Shown: positions 24,392-33,682 of the stretch, in pieces | How the letters are laid out: the number at the start of each line of letters is the position of its first letter | How positions within the stretch are numbered: the stretch's first letter is position 1 | DNA from: JBMOUD01 sp049319665 | Lineage (GTDB): Bacteria > Pseudomonadota > Gammaproteobacteria > Enterobacterales > Enterobacteriaceae | Assembly (NCBI RefSeq): GCF_049319665.1 | Contig: NZ_JBMOUD010000004.1 | Location: forward strand, 1-64,000 | Reading direction: 5' to 3' | DNA: 64,000 nt | The notes under the pieces: generated by a model | What the model was told of the DNA's origin: nothing | What the model saw: only the letters and a program-made list of their open reading frames with translations | Database searches by the model: none | Program-made: the position numbers and the translations under genes

Positions 24392-25444
24392 TCAGTGGCC
24401 CCAAGTCTGCCGGAGTACGCGCAACCAGTTGCGCCATGCAAGTTTCTCAATTAATGCGCTATCGTAGCCCGCATCACTCAATTCCTGAATTAAACGTGGT
24501 AATCCGGCCACATCTGCCAACGGGTCTGGCACATTGGTGCCATCAAAATCTGAGCCAAAACCTACGCGGTTTTCACCCAGTTTTTCGAGCAAATAATCGA
24601 GGTGGCGAACAATATCGCTAAGAGGCGTGTTGTTATCCCGTTTGCCATCGGCGCGTAAAAACGTGGTGCCAAAATTAACGCCAACAAAGCCATCGCTTTC
24701 GGCAATAGCCGCAAGCTGTTTATCAGTCAAATTACGTGGATGTGGGCATAGTGCGTGGGCATTTGAATGGGTTGCCACCAGCGGCGCATCGCTGTATTGC
24801 GCAGTCTGCCAGAATGATTTCTCATTCATATGCGACAAGTCAATCAGCAGACGCTTACGGTTACAGGCGTGGAGCAAAGAGATCCCCGCCGGGGTAAAAC
24901 CTTCGCCGGTATCAGGAGAACCTGGGAAATCACCTTTCACACCAAAGCCGAATTGATTGGGCAGATTCCACATTGGCCCGATGCTGCGTAACCCGGCTTC
25001 ATACCAGCTATCGAGTAACCTGAGCTCTGGATCCAGCGCTTCGGCACCTTCAATATGCAACACCATCGCCAATACGCCACTGCTGATACAAGATTCAATC
25101 TCGGCAACCGTGCGGCAAATTTTCGCCCGTCCAGCCGACTGTGTTTCGATGTGTTGTAGCAGGGCTATCTGAGCCTGGGTCACGGCCAGTGGGTCATGCG
25201 CTAGCGCCGTTTTATGCGGGGCGAACTTCGCTAAATAATCTTGCGGCAGAACAAATACAGCAAACAACCCTCCCACCATGTTGCCTTGGCGAATGCGCGC
25301 CATATCAAGATGCCCATCGAGCTTGTCATCAAGGAATAGCCCCACTGGATTTTCAGCCTGGCTGAGCCACAGATTCAGCAACAGATCGTTATGGCCATCG
25401 AACACCGGTGTAGAACGAGAAGAAGAAGTAGACATGGCATACAT
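24392..25444 (-). CDS. M19 (renal/membrane dipeptidase family) zinc dipeptidase
   Basis: This 350-aa amidohydrolase-fold peptidase has the binuclear zinc ligands of the M19 family in order: DGHNDLLL near residue 15 (His-x-Asp), HIEGAEALDPEL (bridging Glu), LIDLSHMNEKSF (His) and ATHSNAHAL (His). GFGSDFDGTNVPDPL follows with the conserved Asp. No signal peptide is visible, so it is probably cytoplasmic. It lies upstream of pqqA on the same strand; M19-like genes are known next to pqq clusters in Klebsiella and Acinetobacter. A role in finishing PqqA proteolysis is plausible but not shown. The start is either ATG at 25444 or the ATG three codons later. Confidence 0.88.
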   Translation of the reverse strand: MYAMSTSSSRSTPVFDGHNDLLLNLWLSQAENPVGLFLDDKLDGHLDMARIRQGNMVGGLFAVFVLPQDYLAKFAPHKTALAHDPLAVTQAQIALLQHIETQSAGRAKICRTVAEIESCISSGVLAMVLHIEGAEALDPELRLLDSWYEAGLRSIGPMWNLPNQFGFGVKGDFPGSPDTGEGFTPAGISLLHACNRKRLLIDLSHMNEKSFWQTAQYSDAPLVATHSNAHALCPHPRNLTDKQLAAIAESDGFVGVNFGTTFLRADGKRDNNTPLSDIVRHLDYLLEKLGENRVGFGSDFDGTNVPDPLADVAGLPRLIQELSDAGYDSALIEKLAWRNWLRVLRQTWGH

Positions 25445-25555
25445 CGAGATGAGGAAATGGTCAGTAAAGTGTATATCTGCTCATAAAGCCTGTGGCAAAA
25501 ATGTTGAGAATATTTATCGCAGTGTTTAGCCGCCGCGTGAAATATGCGCCAAAGA

Positions 25556-25969
25556 TCACTTAACCCAGTCGACGGCCGTCAGGCCAGGCACTCTTTCAAA
25601 CTCGCGCATATTATTGGTTATCAGTATCGCGCCAGCAGCAATCGCATGCCCGGCAATCGCGGTATCGTTGGCACCAATTGGCGTACCGGCAGCAGCCAAC
25701 GCCATTTTTATCTCAGCGGTCGCATCAACCGCGGCACGATCCCAAGGTAATACTGCATCGAGGCGAGTACAAAAGGCATCAACCAATCGTGTGTGGCGCG
25801 GCGAGGCTTTCTTACCTATCGCGCCAAAGCGCATTTCAGCATAAGTGATGGCAGACACCACGATGCGGTCGCGACGTAATACACACCGCTGTAGTTTCTC
25901 AATAACCGCCAGCGGCTGTTCGCGCATAATAAATGAGCAAATATTCGTATCCAGCATGAAAAGACTCAT
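25556..25969 (-). CDS. vapC: VapC-type PIN-domain ribonuclease toxin
   Basis: This 137-aa PIN-domain toxin of a type II toxin-antitoxin pair belongs to a family whose studied enteric members cleave initiator tRNA. Catalytic acidic residues are visible: Asp7 in MLDTNICSF, Glu45 in ITYAEMRFG and Asp102 in GANDTAIAGHA, followed by ILITNNMREFERVPGL. The start overlaps the vapB stop in an ATGA arrangement, so toxin translation depends on antitoxin translation. All catalytic residues are present, so the toxin looks intact. Confidence 0.95.
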   Translation of the reverse strand: MSLFMLDTNICSFIMREQPLAVIEKLQRCVLRRDRIVVSAITYAEMRFGAIGKKASPRHTRLVDAFCTRLDAVLPWDRAAVDATAEIKMALAAAGTPIGANDTAIAGHAIAAGAILITNNMREFERVPGLTAVDWVK

Positions 25970-26193
25970 AGCTCAAAACGTCCCTCTTCGACTACGTCCT
26001 GACGATCAACCATGAAATCCGCATCCGCTTTTTCTTCCAGTAAAAAAGAGTCCCAGCTAGGTTTCACCGGACGCAAAATTAGGGTATCGCCTTCTCGCGA
26101 GATCTCCAGTTGCGATACGCCCTCAAAATCCATATCCCGCGGCAGGCGAATAGCGCGATTATTGCCATTTTTAAACACAGATACGATCCTCAT
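25966..26193 (-). CDS. vapB: VapB-type antitoxin
   Basis: This 75-aa antitoxin has an N-terminal AbrB/MazE-type swapped-hairpin DNA-binding domain (VFKNGNNRAIRLPRDMDFEG, then LEISREGDTLILRPV). Its acidic C-terminal tail (SFLLEEKADADFMVD) would wrap the VapC active site. It is the first gene of the pair and overlaps vapC by 4 bases. It probably represses its own promoter, where an inverted repeat CATAT/ATATG lies about 45 bases upstream. Confidence 0.95.
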   Translation of the reverse strand: MRIVSVFKNGNNRAIRLPRDMDFEGVSQLEISREGDTLILRPVKPSWDSFLLEEKADADFMVDRQDVVEEGRFEL

Positions 26194-26235
26194 GGTTTTA
26201 TCCTCACTAAATAATGGCGCCGCGAATTGCGGTCA

Positions 26236-26252
26236 CATATGCTAAGTATATG
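26236..26252 (-). promoter_or_regulatory. Probable VapB/VapBC operator and promoter
   Basis: The inverted repeat CATAT-N7-ATATG (26236-26252) lies ahead of vapB. On the minus strand it contains TATACT, a possible -10 element. VapBC complexes normally bind such palindromes over their own promoter. The remainder of 26260-26424 shows no gene. Confidence 0.5.
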
Positions 26253-26424
26253 CCAGGGTATCATCTGTGTATATTTTAAGCATCTGCCATTTTTTAGTGC
26301 TGACTGATTCTCCCTCATAACAGAGCGCTACACATGCATCAGCGTCGAATATTGGATGCTAACTCGAGAATATTGAATTGTTGGGCGACATCGCTCGCCA
26401 TTAGATTGCCGTGCGGCTGGCGAT

Positions 26425-27345
26425 CTACTCTTTTGTTTGCTCCCAAGGCACGCCCTGCTGCCACTGCGCCACCAATAAATCGATAAAACCGCGGATACGC
26501 GGCGAGAGATGACGTTTGCTGGGATAAAGCAACCTAATAGGCTCCGGCTCTATATTGAATGTTTCCAGCAGTGGCACCAGCCTGCCGCTTTGCAGATCGT
26601 CAAAGAGTAGATAAGTCGGCAGGTGGATGATGCCAAACCCGGCCAAAGCCGAAGCTCTCATGGCTTCGGAGCTGTCGATATTCAGTCGGCCTGGGCAATC
26701 AAAACTGTAAATGCCTTCTGAGGTTTTAAACTTCCAGTCGCGGCGACGCAAAAAACCAGATAAGAACAGCGTATCGTGGTCGACAAGATCCCGAGGATGC
26801 TGCGGCGTCCCTCTCCTTTGCAGGTAATCTGGTGACGCGCAAGTCATCGCCTGCTGCCAGCCAATCGTTCGCGACAAGAGCCGGGAATCCTCTTTGCCGT
26901 CACCAATGCGAATGGCAATGTCATACCCCTCTTCGATGATATCGACGAAGCGATCGGAGAACGATACATCCGCCTGGAGTTCTGGCCACAGCTTTAGATA
27001 TTCCCCCACCAGCGGCAGAATATGCCGCTGTCCGAAGGAGAGCGACGCAGTAAGCTTTAGCCTGCCAGTTGGTACGTGACGGCGCATTGCCATGGTGCTG
27101 TCGACCTCTTCCAGATCTTCGAGGATCTGTCGACAACGTTCATACATAACCCGACCTTCGTCGGTTAACCCTAAGCTGCGCGTGGTGCGATTCAGTAAAC
27201 GCACGCCGAGTCGCTCTTCTAAACGTACGATGCTCTTACCAATAGCCGAACGAGTCAGCCCCAGATTTCCTGCCGCACGGGTATAGCTTCCGGCTTTTAC
27301 CGCCGCCACAAAAGCCGCGATGTCATTGATACTATTGAGCTCCAT
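26425..27345 (-). CDS. LysR-family transcriptional regulator
   Basis: This 306-aa LysR regulator has an N-terminal HTH (DIAAFVAAVKAGSYTRAAGNLGLTRSAIGKSIVRLEERLG split over residues 8-47). Its effector domain contains LKLTASLSFGQRHILPL and DIIEEGYDIAIRIGDGKEDSRL. It is transcribed away from the alpha/beta hydrolase gene at 27487, with a 141-bp shared promoter space that contains ATTCCC repeats. This is the usual layout for LysR control of a divergent gene. The inducer is unknown. Confidence 0.93.
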   Translation of the reverse strand: MELNSINDIAAFVAAVKAGSYTRAAGNLGLTRSAIGKSIVRLEERLGVRLLNRTTRSLGLTDEGRVMYERCRQILEDLEEVDSTMAMRRHVPTGRLKLTASLSFGQRHILPLVGEYLKLWPELQADVSFSDRFVDIIEEGYDIAIRIGDGKEDSRLLSRTIGWQQAMTCASPDYLQRRGTPQHPRDLVDHDTLFLSGFLRRRDWKFKTSEGIYSFDCPGRLNIDSSEAMRASALAGFGIIHLPTYLLFDDLQSGRLVPLLETFNIEPEPIRLLYPSKRHLSPRIRGFIDLLVAQWQQGVPWEQTKE

Positions 27346-27486
27346 GGGGTTCTCCCGCCGCTTTGGTTTGTGGACTATCGCTTCCCTGAGTGGGGAAACA
27401 CATTCCCCAATGCTTTCTATAACATGCCCTTCTGTTTTCTATAAAGACAAATAAGCCAATCAACACACCAACATTAGGGGAACACT

Positions 27487-28428
27487 ATGCTCAATCAAAA
27501 TACGCTCGCCGCACTGCAAGAAACCAATCATATTCTGTCCAAACTCGGCCCTATTCTGAGCGGCGATCCAACAGCCGCAGATATCAGCGAGGTGCGGGCG
27601 GCTTATAACAACCTACAGGCTAAACAGCCACATCCAAGCGATGTCACGATTAACGACGTTAATATGGGGGGCGTACCGGGAACGCTTATTACACCGGCGC
27701 AATTAAAAACGGATGCCGTATTGATGTATATCCACGGCGGCGCTTATATCATGGGGGCATCGGCCGGTTATCTGGGCATTGGTGGCAACTACGCGAAAAT
27801 GGTCGGTGCACGTGTCTATCTGCCTGACTATCGCCTGGCGCCGGAATATCCCTTCCCAACGCCAGTCAATGATGTGATCCGCGCTTATGAATGGCTGTTA
27901 GAACAAGGCATTGATGCGAAAAAAATCGTCCTTATTGGAGAGTCTGCCGGTGGCGCAATGGTCATCAACGTGATGGTCGCGGCGCGAAATAAGGGCTGGG
28001 GTTTACCCGCCGGTGGTGTCGCTATTTCACCTTGGGCCAATCTTGAGCATAGTGGCGTATCGATGTATAACCGTGTCGGTTACGATCCACTGTGCACCCG
28101 CGATGCTCTAAACTTGTTAGCTAAAACCTTCCTTGACGATACCCTGCCAAATCACCCGTTAGCCTCACCGGTATTTGCTGATGTCACTGACCTGCCGCCG
28201 ATCATGATTCAAATTGGCGAAAACGAAGTGATGTTGAGCGACGCTATGCGACTTGCCACCCATCTTGGCGAGAACCGCGTGCGAGTGACGCTTGAAGTAT
28301 GGCCGGGCATGTTCCACGCTTGGCATTTCTACGCCACGATATTGCCAGAAGCCATGCAAGCAATGGAAAACTCCGCGCAGTTTATTGAACAGGTTCTGCA
28401 AGAGGCCGCAAAGTCACTACGTATCTAG
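27487..28428 (+). CDS. Alpha/beta hydrolase, hormone-sensitive-lipase (HSL) type esterase
   Basis: This 313-aa carboxylesterase-like protein has the HSL oxyanion motif YIHGGAYIMGASAGY (HGG at about residues 84-86) and LPDYRLAPEYPFP. The nucleophile elbow is GESAGGAMV (Ser about 160), and the catalytic His lies in GMFHAWHFY. The acid residue falls in IGENEVMLSDA, where a Glu seems to stand in the usual Asp position. There is no signal peptide. It is divergent from a LysR gene and probably regulated by it. Its last 12 bases overlap the 3' end of the convergent tonB gene. Confidence 0.9.
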   Translation: MLNQNTLAALQETNHILSKLGPILSGDPTAADISEVRAAYNNLQAKQPHPSDVTINDVNMGGVPGTLITPAQLKTDAVLMYIHGGAYIMGASAGYLGIGGNYAKMVGARVYLPDYRLAPEYPFPTPVNDVIRAYEWLLEQGIDAKKIVLIGESAGGAMVINVMVAARNKGWGLPAGGVAISPWANLEHSGVSMYNRVGYDPLCTRDALNLLAKTFLDDTLPNHPLASPVFADVTDLPPIMIQIGENEVMLSDAMRLATHLGENRVRVTLEVWPGMFHAWHFYATILPEAMQAMENSAQFIEQVLQEAAKSLRI

Positions 28429-29118
28429 CGTAAACACCAACGGCACTATGACCCAAGCCGCGATGGGCTGATTATCTTGTTTGGCCGGGATAAAACGCCA
28501 GCGTTTTACCGCGTTGATGGCCACCTGATCCAAACGGTCATAGCCACTGGAATGGCTAATTGCCACGTTTTCAGCCAACCCGCTGGGGCTGACCTGTACT
28601 TTCAGCATCACCGTGCCGGTTTCACGTAGCCTCTTCGACAGGCTCGGATATTCCGGCGGCGGGTTATTAAGATAAGCGGCATTAAATATCGGTTGTGTCA
28701 CGACGGCCTGCACAACCGGTGTTTTCACACTAGGCACCTTACTGATAGCTGGCGGCTTGCTAGCGTGGTGCGCCACAGGTTTAACAACTGGCTTGGCTTT
28801 AACGGCATGCACAGGTTTAGGTTTCTCAATTTTAGGTATCGCGATATCCGCTTTCTGTACCACCGGTTCCGGCACTTTCTCTGGCTGCTTAATCTCGACC
28901 TGCTTCGGCGGATCGATATGCGCGATTTGCTTTACCGGCTGCGGCTCGGGTGCCATTTGCAGCATTTGCACCGCCATCACCGGGGGAGCGGCTGGCGGTG
29001 TATCGGGCGGTGAAAAATGTAAGCCGAGTAATAACAATCCGTGTAACAACGCCACCACGACGATGATGCATAAAAGTTTCAGATCTTTTCTCAAGGCCGA
29101 GACAAAAGTTGTTAGCAT
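28417..29118 (-). CDS. Dedicated TonB-family energy transducer
   Basis: This 233-aa TonB protein has one N-terminal membrane anchor (LKLLCIIVVVALLHGLLLLG, about 12-31). A long Pro/Lys-rich periplasmic spacer follows (KQVEIKQPEKVPEPVVQKA onward), then the C-terminal TonB domain with PEYPSLSKRLRETGTVMLKV and VKRWRFIPA. It couples ExbB/ExbD proton-motive energy to outer-membrane receptors. It is the last gene of the siderophore operon, overlapping the ABC transporter gene by 7 bases, so it likely serves the receptor at 33683-35848. No exbBD is present here, so it would borrow the housekeeping pair. Confidence 0.94.
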   Translation of the reverse strand: MLTTFVSALRKDLKLLCIIVVVALLHGLLLLGLHFSPPDTPPAAPPVMAVQMLQMAPEPQPVKQIAHIDPPKQVEIKQPEKVPEPVVQKADIAIPKIEKPKPVHAVKAKPVVKPVAHHASKPPAISKVPSVKTPVVQAVVTQPIFNAAYLNNPPPEYPSLSKRLRETGTVMLKVQVSPSGLAENVAISHSSGYDRLDQVAINAVKRWRFIPAKQDNQPIAAWVIVPLVFTLDT

Positions 29119-30737
29119 GGCGCTTCCTCAAAGGCTTCGCCCGCCAACAGCTGACCAAACTCCAACTTGATACAACGGTCGGCCAGATGGAAATAGCGAT
29201 CATCGTGGGTTATCACTAATACTGTTTTGCCGCGAGCTCTCAAAGCGGGAAGCAATTGCTGATAAAAGACGTTTTTAAAAGTAGGATCCTGATCCGCTGC
29301 CCACTCATCGAACAGATAAAAGGGTCGATCTTCCAGATAGGCCACGACTAACGCCAGACGCTTACGCTGGCCGGTGGAAAGCGCAAGCGTAGAAAACTGC
29401 CCCTCTTTTACCGCCACTTTATGGCTTAATTGCAGCGCTTGGATCAATTGGGTTGCACGTTGATCCAAATCCGCAGAGTTCAGCCCTGATAAATCATCAA
29501 ACAAGTGGAAATCGCTAAATACCGCAGAAAATAGCTGGCGGTAATTATCACGAGCCTTGTCATCAACCACTTCACCATTAAGCAGAATTTGACCGTTCTC
29601 CGGCGGGTATAACCCAACGATCAATTTAGCTAACGTGGTTTTTCCACTGCCGTTACCACCAATCAAATACACTAGCTCACCTGGCTTGAAACTCAGGCTC
29701 AGCGGCCCGAGACGGAACATGCTTTGATGCTGCTCATTGAAATATTGGTGGCCAACATTGCGTAGTTCAATCGACACCATCGTCTGTTGCTGCCTCTGTG
29801 GATGCCCTACTTCAGCGGGCAGCGACTGACTGACTTTATCGATTCGCTCCAGCGCCACTCGGGCGGTGCCGAGGCTGGGAAGCGCAGACAGAAGCCCTTC
29901 AATCGGCACAATCATGTACAGAAATATCATCGCAAAGCCTGAAAGCACCGCGCCCTCAAGCCGCATCACGCTGGTCAGTAAGAACAACACCACGCCGATA
30001 AATGCAAAGAAAAACACGCTGCCCCAGATATTGGCTAATGCATACAACACATAGCCACGAGTGCGTTCAACCCGCACTTGTTCGATGGTGGTTTCTAAAG
30101 CGCCACTCAGAAAAGCCTGTTTACGTTCACGGTGCAGTCGCAGTTCTTTGGCGCCCGCGAACAAGGCATTGAAGTGTTTGAGCAAACCGTCTTCCCGCCG
30201 ACGAGAGTTTTTGAGCAATGTCATTGCCCGACGATTAACCCAAACAAATCCGAGTGAACCGATCACGATAGTGACAATAGCAATCAGCATGACAGGCATC
30301 GATAACCAGCCAAGATAGGCTAAACAGCCGACGATCACCGCAGAATAGGTCAACAAGCTGGGTAAAGTGACAAAGAAGATAACGATCTGATCCAAGTCCT
30401 GGGTCAGCACGGCTAATGATTTCTCCCGGCCTTGTTGTTCCAGTACGCTGAACGCGGCGTCAGCAATTTGGCGAACCGTACGTAACCGTAACGTTGCTTT
30501 GGCCTGCTGTCCCATCGACATAAACAGGTATTGCGCTAATGTACGAGTGATCAACATCACGATTACCCCGGCGACAAACTGTAAGGCAAGGACAATACGT
30601 GCCGCATCACTGGCGGTGAGCGCTTGGTTAATCAGCGCCAGTAGCCACGCGTTGCTCAGCCCGCTAATCAGGCTACAAACCAACGCGGTAAACAGCAGCC
30701 AGCCAGCGCTGCGGATTAAAAAAGTCATCAACTGCAT
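29112..30737 (-). CDS. One-piece ABC transporter, cyclic-peptide/PvdE-SyrD type
   Basis: This 541-aa protein joins a six-helix exporter-type membrane domain (about 1-310) to an ATPase domain with Walker A GGNGSGKTT, signature LSTGQRKRLAL and Walker B FYLFDEWAADQD, then THDDRYFHLADRCI. The layout and the QRKRLALVVAYLEDRPFY stretch are those of the PvdE/SyrD (cyclic peptide export) family, not of FhuC-type import ATPases. The start MQLMTF at 30737 follows an AGGGAAAA site, 38 bases after the fhuB stop. The same operon has an importer permease but no separate import ATPase. It may export apo-siderophore or recycle a siderophore after iron release; this is not decided by the sequence. Confidence 0.9.
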   Translation of the reverse strand: MQLMTFLIRSAGWLLFTALVCSLISGLSNAWLLALINQALTASDAARIVLALQFVAGVIVMLITRTLAQYLFMSMGQQAKATLRLRTVRQIADAAFSVLEQQGREKSLAVLTQDLDQIVIFFVTLPSLLTYSAVIVGCLAYLGWLSMPVMLIAIVTIVIGSLGFVWVNRRAMTLLKNSRRREDGLLKHFNALFAGAKELRLHRERKQAFLSGALETTIEQVRVERTRGYVLYALANIWGSVFFFAFIGVVLFLLTSVMRLEGAVLSGFAMIFLYMIVPIEGLLSALPSLGTARVALERIDKVSQSLPAEVGHPQRQQQTMVSIELRNVGHQYFNEQHQSMFRLGPLSLSFKPGELVYLIGGNGSGKTTLAKLIVGLYPPENGQILLNGEVVDDKARDNYRQLFSAVFSDFHLFDDLSGLNSADLDQRATQLIQALQLSHKVAVKEGQFSTLALSTGQRKRLALVVAYLEDRPFYLFDEWAADQDPTFKNVFYQQLLPALRARGKTVLVITHDDRYFHLADRCIKLEFGQLLAGEAFEEAPC

Positions 30738-30774
30738 CGGGTTTTCCCTGTCTTTCTTATTATTCACATCAGCG

Positions 30775-32784
30775 TTATGAATGTTCATGCTGCCGCCGAT
30801 AAAGCAGCACCGCTAACCAAGGGCCGCCAAATAAGGTGGCCATTAATCCCGCTGGAAGCTGGCGTGGATAAAGCAGATTTCGGCCTAACCAGTCGGCGAA
30901 CACCATCAGCAGGCCCGCGATCATTACCGCCATCAGCATTTGGGTTAACGGTTTACGCGCGCCGAGCTGGCGGGCAATGTGCGGCCCAAGTAATCCGATA
31001 AATGACAATGGACCAACAATCAGCGTGGCAACGCCGGTCATTAGTGCTGCCAGTGCCATAACCGTCAGACGCGCACGGGGTACGCGCATCCCCAGCGATA
31101 AAGGCACGGATTCCATAGGCAATAGCAGCAGTAAACGGCGGGTTAAGGGCGTAAGTGCGAGTAAAAATACGGCAAGAACTAAGGCCGCCACGGCAGCAAA
31201 CGTCCCGACGTAATAAGTTGAGCCAGTCATCAGTTGGCGCAGCATATTGGCCGCCATGCCGTTATTGGTCATCACGACGCCAGCCACCGATTGAAATATG
31301 GCGGTGATAGCCAACCCGGTGAGCAACAAACGCTGCGGGTTAAAACGCCCTTGGCGCGCCGTCCAAATGGTGAGCAGCAAGACACAGAATGCCCCGATGG
31401 CGCTGCTCAGTATCAAGCCCGCTAATCCCGCCCCCGGCAATAACAACAGCATTAGCGTGATACCTAATGACGCTCCGGCACCGATACCCAACAGCTCAGG
31501 ACTGGCCATTGAGTTAGTGGTGATGCGTTGAATAATCACCCCAGCCCCCGCCAGCAGGACGCCCGCCGCCAATGCAGCAGCCAAGCGTGGCAAACGGAAT
31601 GGCAATAGCGCCCGAATATCTTGCAGCGAATCCCAATGCCAGCCTTGTAAATTGCGGCCGAAACCTAATGACAGCGCAATGCCCGTCAGTAATGCCAGCA
31701 AAACCACCAGCAGGATCAGTGCAATACGGGAATTGCCAATTGGCGATGGACTTTGCTGGCCAGCGGTTTTCATCGGCGGTACCGCAATATTGCGGATACG
31801 CGGTAAATACCACAGCAGCAGCGGGCCGCCAATCAATGCCGTCATCATGCCGGTCGGCAGCAGCATGCCGTTAATCCCGGTCAGGCGGCTGACGCATTGG
31901 TCGGTGAGCCACAATAACCCGCCGCCAACCAGCGGCGACCAGATCAACCGCTGATGGAGTTTGCGCGCACCAGCCAAGGCAGCCAAATGCGGCGCTGCCA
32001 GCCCGATAAAGCCGATGACGCCTACGGCGCTGATAATCAAACTGCTGATCGCCAACGCACAGAGCAAAGTGATAGTACGCACGGTGGTTGGCGACATACC
32101 GACTGACCGCGTCACCTGCTCGTTTAAACTCATCAGGCTTAACGGACGCAGTAAAAACAGCACCGGGATTAAACAAACCAGCAGGCGTGGCAACAACCAT
32201 AACAGCGTTGTGCTGTCCTGTTGCACCAGCGAGCCGCCGCCCCAGATGAAAATAGCCACCAGAGATTGATCGTAAACAATTGACAGTAATAGGGTTATCG
32301 AGCCGCAATACAAATTAACTAACATCCCGGCAAGGATTAGCGCCAGCGGTGAGAATGCCTGCCTTGAAGCCAGAATAAACACCAGCAGCATGGCAATCAG
32401 CGCACCGCCGAGGGCAATCCATTCACGCCCCATCATTAACCAAGCAGGGGCCAGTAATGTGGTCAGGGATAACGCAAGCGTCGCGCCAGATGCCACGCCC
32501 AGTGTCATCGGCTCCGCCAACGGATTGCGCAGCGCTTGCTGCATCACCACTCCGGCAAACGCCAATCCCATACCGCACAGTAATGCCATCAACTGGCGCG
32601 GCAGCCACATATCGTGAACGATAATATGCCGGGCGCTGGTGCCGGGAATATCCGTCAGAAAAAGCGCGTGCCACTGACTTAGCGGCAGCAGTTGGTTAAA
32701 TTGTTGCAGACTCAGCGCCAATGCCGCCAGATATAACAGCCCACAAAGCCTGGCAGGAGAAGAGAGCAGCGAGAAGCGATTCAT
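30775..32784 (-). CDS. fhuB: Iron-hydroxamate ABC permease FhuB
   Basis: FhuB is the inner-membrane permease for ferric hydroxamates. The 669-aa protein is a tandem fusion of two BtuC/FecD-type halves: the first shows MLNLYCGSITLLLS-like helices and SVGVIGFIGLAAPHLA-type loops, and the second repeats PLSFIGLLGPHIARQLGA near the C-terminus. Both contain the conserved Gly-rich coupling helix. Length matches E. coli FhuB (660). The start at 32784 follows AAGGAGGAAATCT; the frame is open a further 50 codons upstream, but inside fhuD. It overlaps the fhuD stop by 4 bases (ATGA). No fhuC gene is found in this operon. Confidence 0.95.
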   Translation of the reverse strand: MNRFSLLSSPARLCGLLYLAALALSLQQFNQLLPLSQWHALFLTDIPGTSARHIIVHDMWLPRQLMALLCGMGLAFAGVVMQQALRNPLAEPMTLGVASGATLALSLTTLLAPAWLMMGREWIALGGALIAMLLVFILASRQAFSPLALILAGMLVNLYCGSITLLLSIVYDQSLVAIFIWGGGSLVQQDSTTLLWLLPRLLVCLIPVLFLLRPLSLMSLNEQVTRSVGMSPTTVRTITLLCALAISSLIISAVGVIGFIGLAAPHLAALAGARKLHQRLIWSPLVGGGLLWLTDQCVSRLTGINGMLLPTGMMTALIGGPLLLWYLPRIRNIAVPPMKTAGQQSPSPIGNSRIALILLVVLLALLTGIALSLGFGRNLQGWHWDSLQDIRALLPFRLPRLAAALAAGVLLAGAGVIIQRITTNSMASPELLGIGAGASLGITLMLLLLPGAGLAGLILSSAIGAFCVLLLTIWTARQGRFNPQRLLLTGLAITAIFQSVAGVVMTNNGMAANMLRQLMTGSTYYVGTFAAVAALVLAVFLLALTPLTRRLLLLLPMESVPLSLGMRVPRARLTVMALAALMTGVATLIVGPLSFIGLLGPHIARQLGARKPLTQMLMAVMIAGLLMVFADWLGRNLLYPRQLPAGLMATLFGGPWLAVLLYRRQHEHS

Positions 32785-33680
32785 AGATTTCCTCCTTGCT
32801 GTTGGTTGCCTTGTTGCAACGCCTGTACCAGATATTCCGCAAAGCGCGCGGCGGTGATCAGGCCGCCGTTTTCTGACAGTCCATCGGGTAGCGTCAGCAG
32901 ATTTTTCGCCTGAAGCATCGGCAGGCTTTGCCACAATCTCGAGGTAATCTCTGTCGTGACGTCCGTTTGCGGGTAAGCAGGTAGCAGTACAACGCGCCCC
33001 GGCGCGCTGGTAGCCAGCGAGTCGACGGTGATCAGGGTCGCGCCCATCGCTCCTACCGGCAATTGATTGGCATTAGTGAGTCCCAGTTCGTTTAATACAT
33101 CGTGAAACAGGCTACCTGCTCCAAACAGATATAGATGTAGCGAATCAACCGGGCGAGCCAGATACAATGGTGTTTTAATGAAAGGTTGCGCCGCCTGACG
33201 CGCACGCGCCAGACGCTGATTAACCGAAGCAATCACCTGCTCAGCCCGTTGCGGCTGGCTCAGCGCTGCCGCCATTTTTTGTAGATTTGATTTCGCCAAT
33301 GCCAACGGCTGCTCGCTGTCGGTTTCCAGCACCAGCAGCGGGGCAATCTGTTGTAATTGCGCTTTAGCCATCAAATGACCGGGTGTTATCACCAATAATG
33401 TGGGCTTCAGGTCGCGTAACGTTTCATAGTTTGGTTGGTACAACAGGCCAACATCCGCCACATCAGCCGGTAACGAAGGCGCGCTGAACAGGCGGCGATA
33501 CCACAGCGGCGCGGCAATCCCTACTGGCACAATACCGAGCGACAAGGCCATTTCCGTCAATCCCCAATTGAGGATCACCCAGCGGGGAGATTGAACACTG
33601 GCAGCAAAAGCTCGCCCCGAGCCTGACAACGCTGCCAGACTCAGGGAGAAAGCCAGTTGGATTAACTGACGACGTTTCAT
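32781..33680 (-). CDS. fhuD: Iron-hydroxamate-binding protein FhuD
   Basis: FhuD is the periplasmic substrate-binding protein of ferric hydroxamate import. The product is about 299 aa, starting MKRRQLIQLAFSLSLAALSGSG with an RR-type signal and a cleavage region at AFAA. The mature part shows RWVILNWGLTEMALSLGIVPVG, LLYQPNYETLRDLKPTLLVITPG (the peptidase-like SBP helix) and LNELGLTNANQLPVGAMGATL. The start ATG lies 2 bases after the receptor stop; a GTG three codons earlier would overlap it. It overlaps fhuB by 4 bases, so receptor, fhuD and fhuB are one transcript. Confidence 0.94.
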   Translation of the reverse strand: MKRRQLIQLAFSLSLAALSGSGRAFAASVQSPRWVILNWGLTEMALSLGIVPVGIAAPLWYRRLFSAPSLPADVADVGLLYQPNYETLRDLKPTLLVITPGHLMAKAQLQQIAPLLVLETDSEQPLALAKSNLQKMAAALSQPQRAEQVIASVNQRLARARQAAQPFIKTPLYLARPVDSLHLYLFGAGSLFHDVLNELGLTNANQLPVGAMGATLITVDSLATSAPGRVVLLPAYPQTDVTTEITSRLWQSLPMLQAKNLLTLPDGLSENGGLITAARFAEYLVQALQQGNQQQGGNL

Positions 33681-33682
33681 GC

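Noticed and set aside
30777..32617. Series of plus-strand frames antisense to fhuB
   Set aside because: They arise from the hydrophobic codon composition of the permease and have no independent signals.
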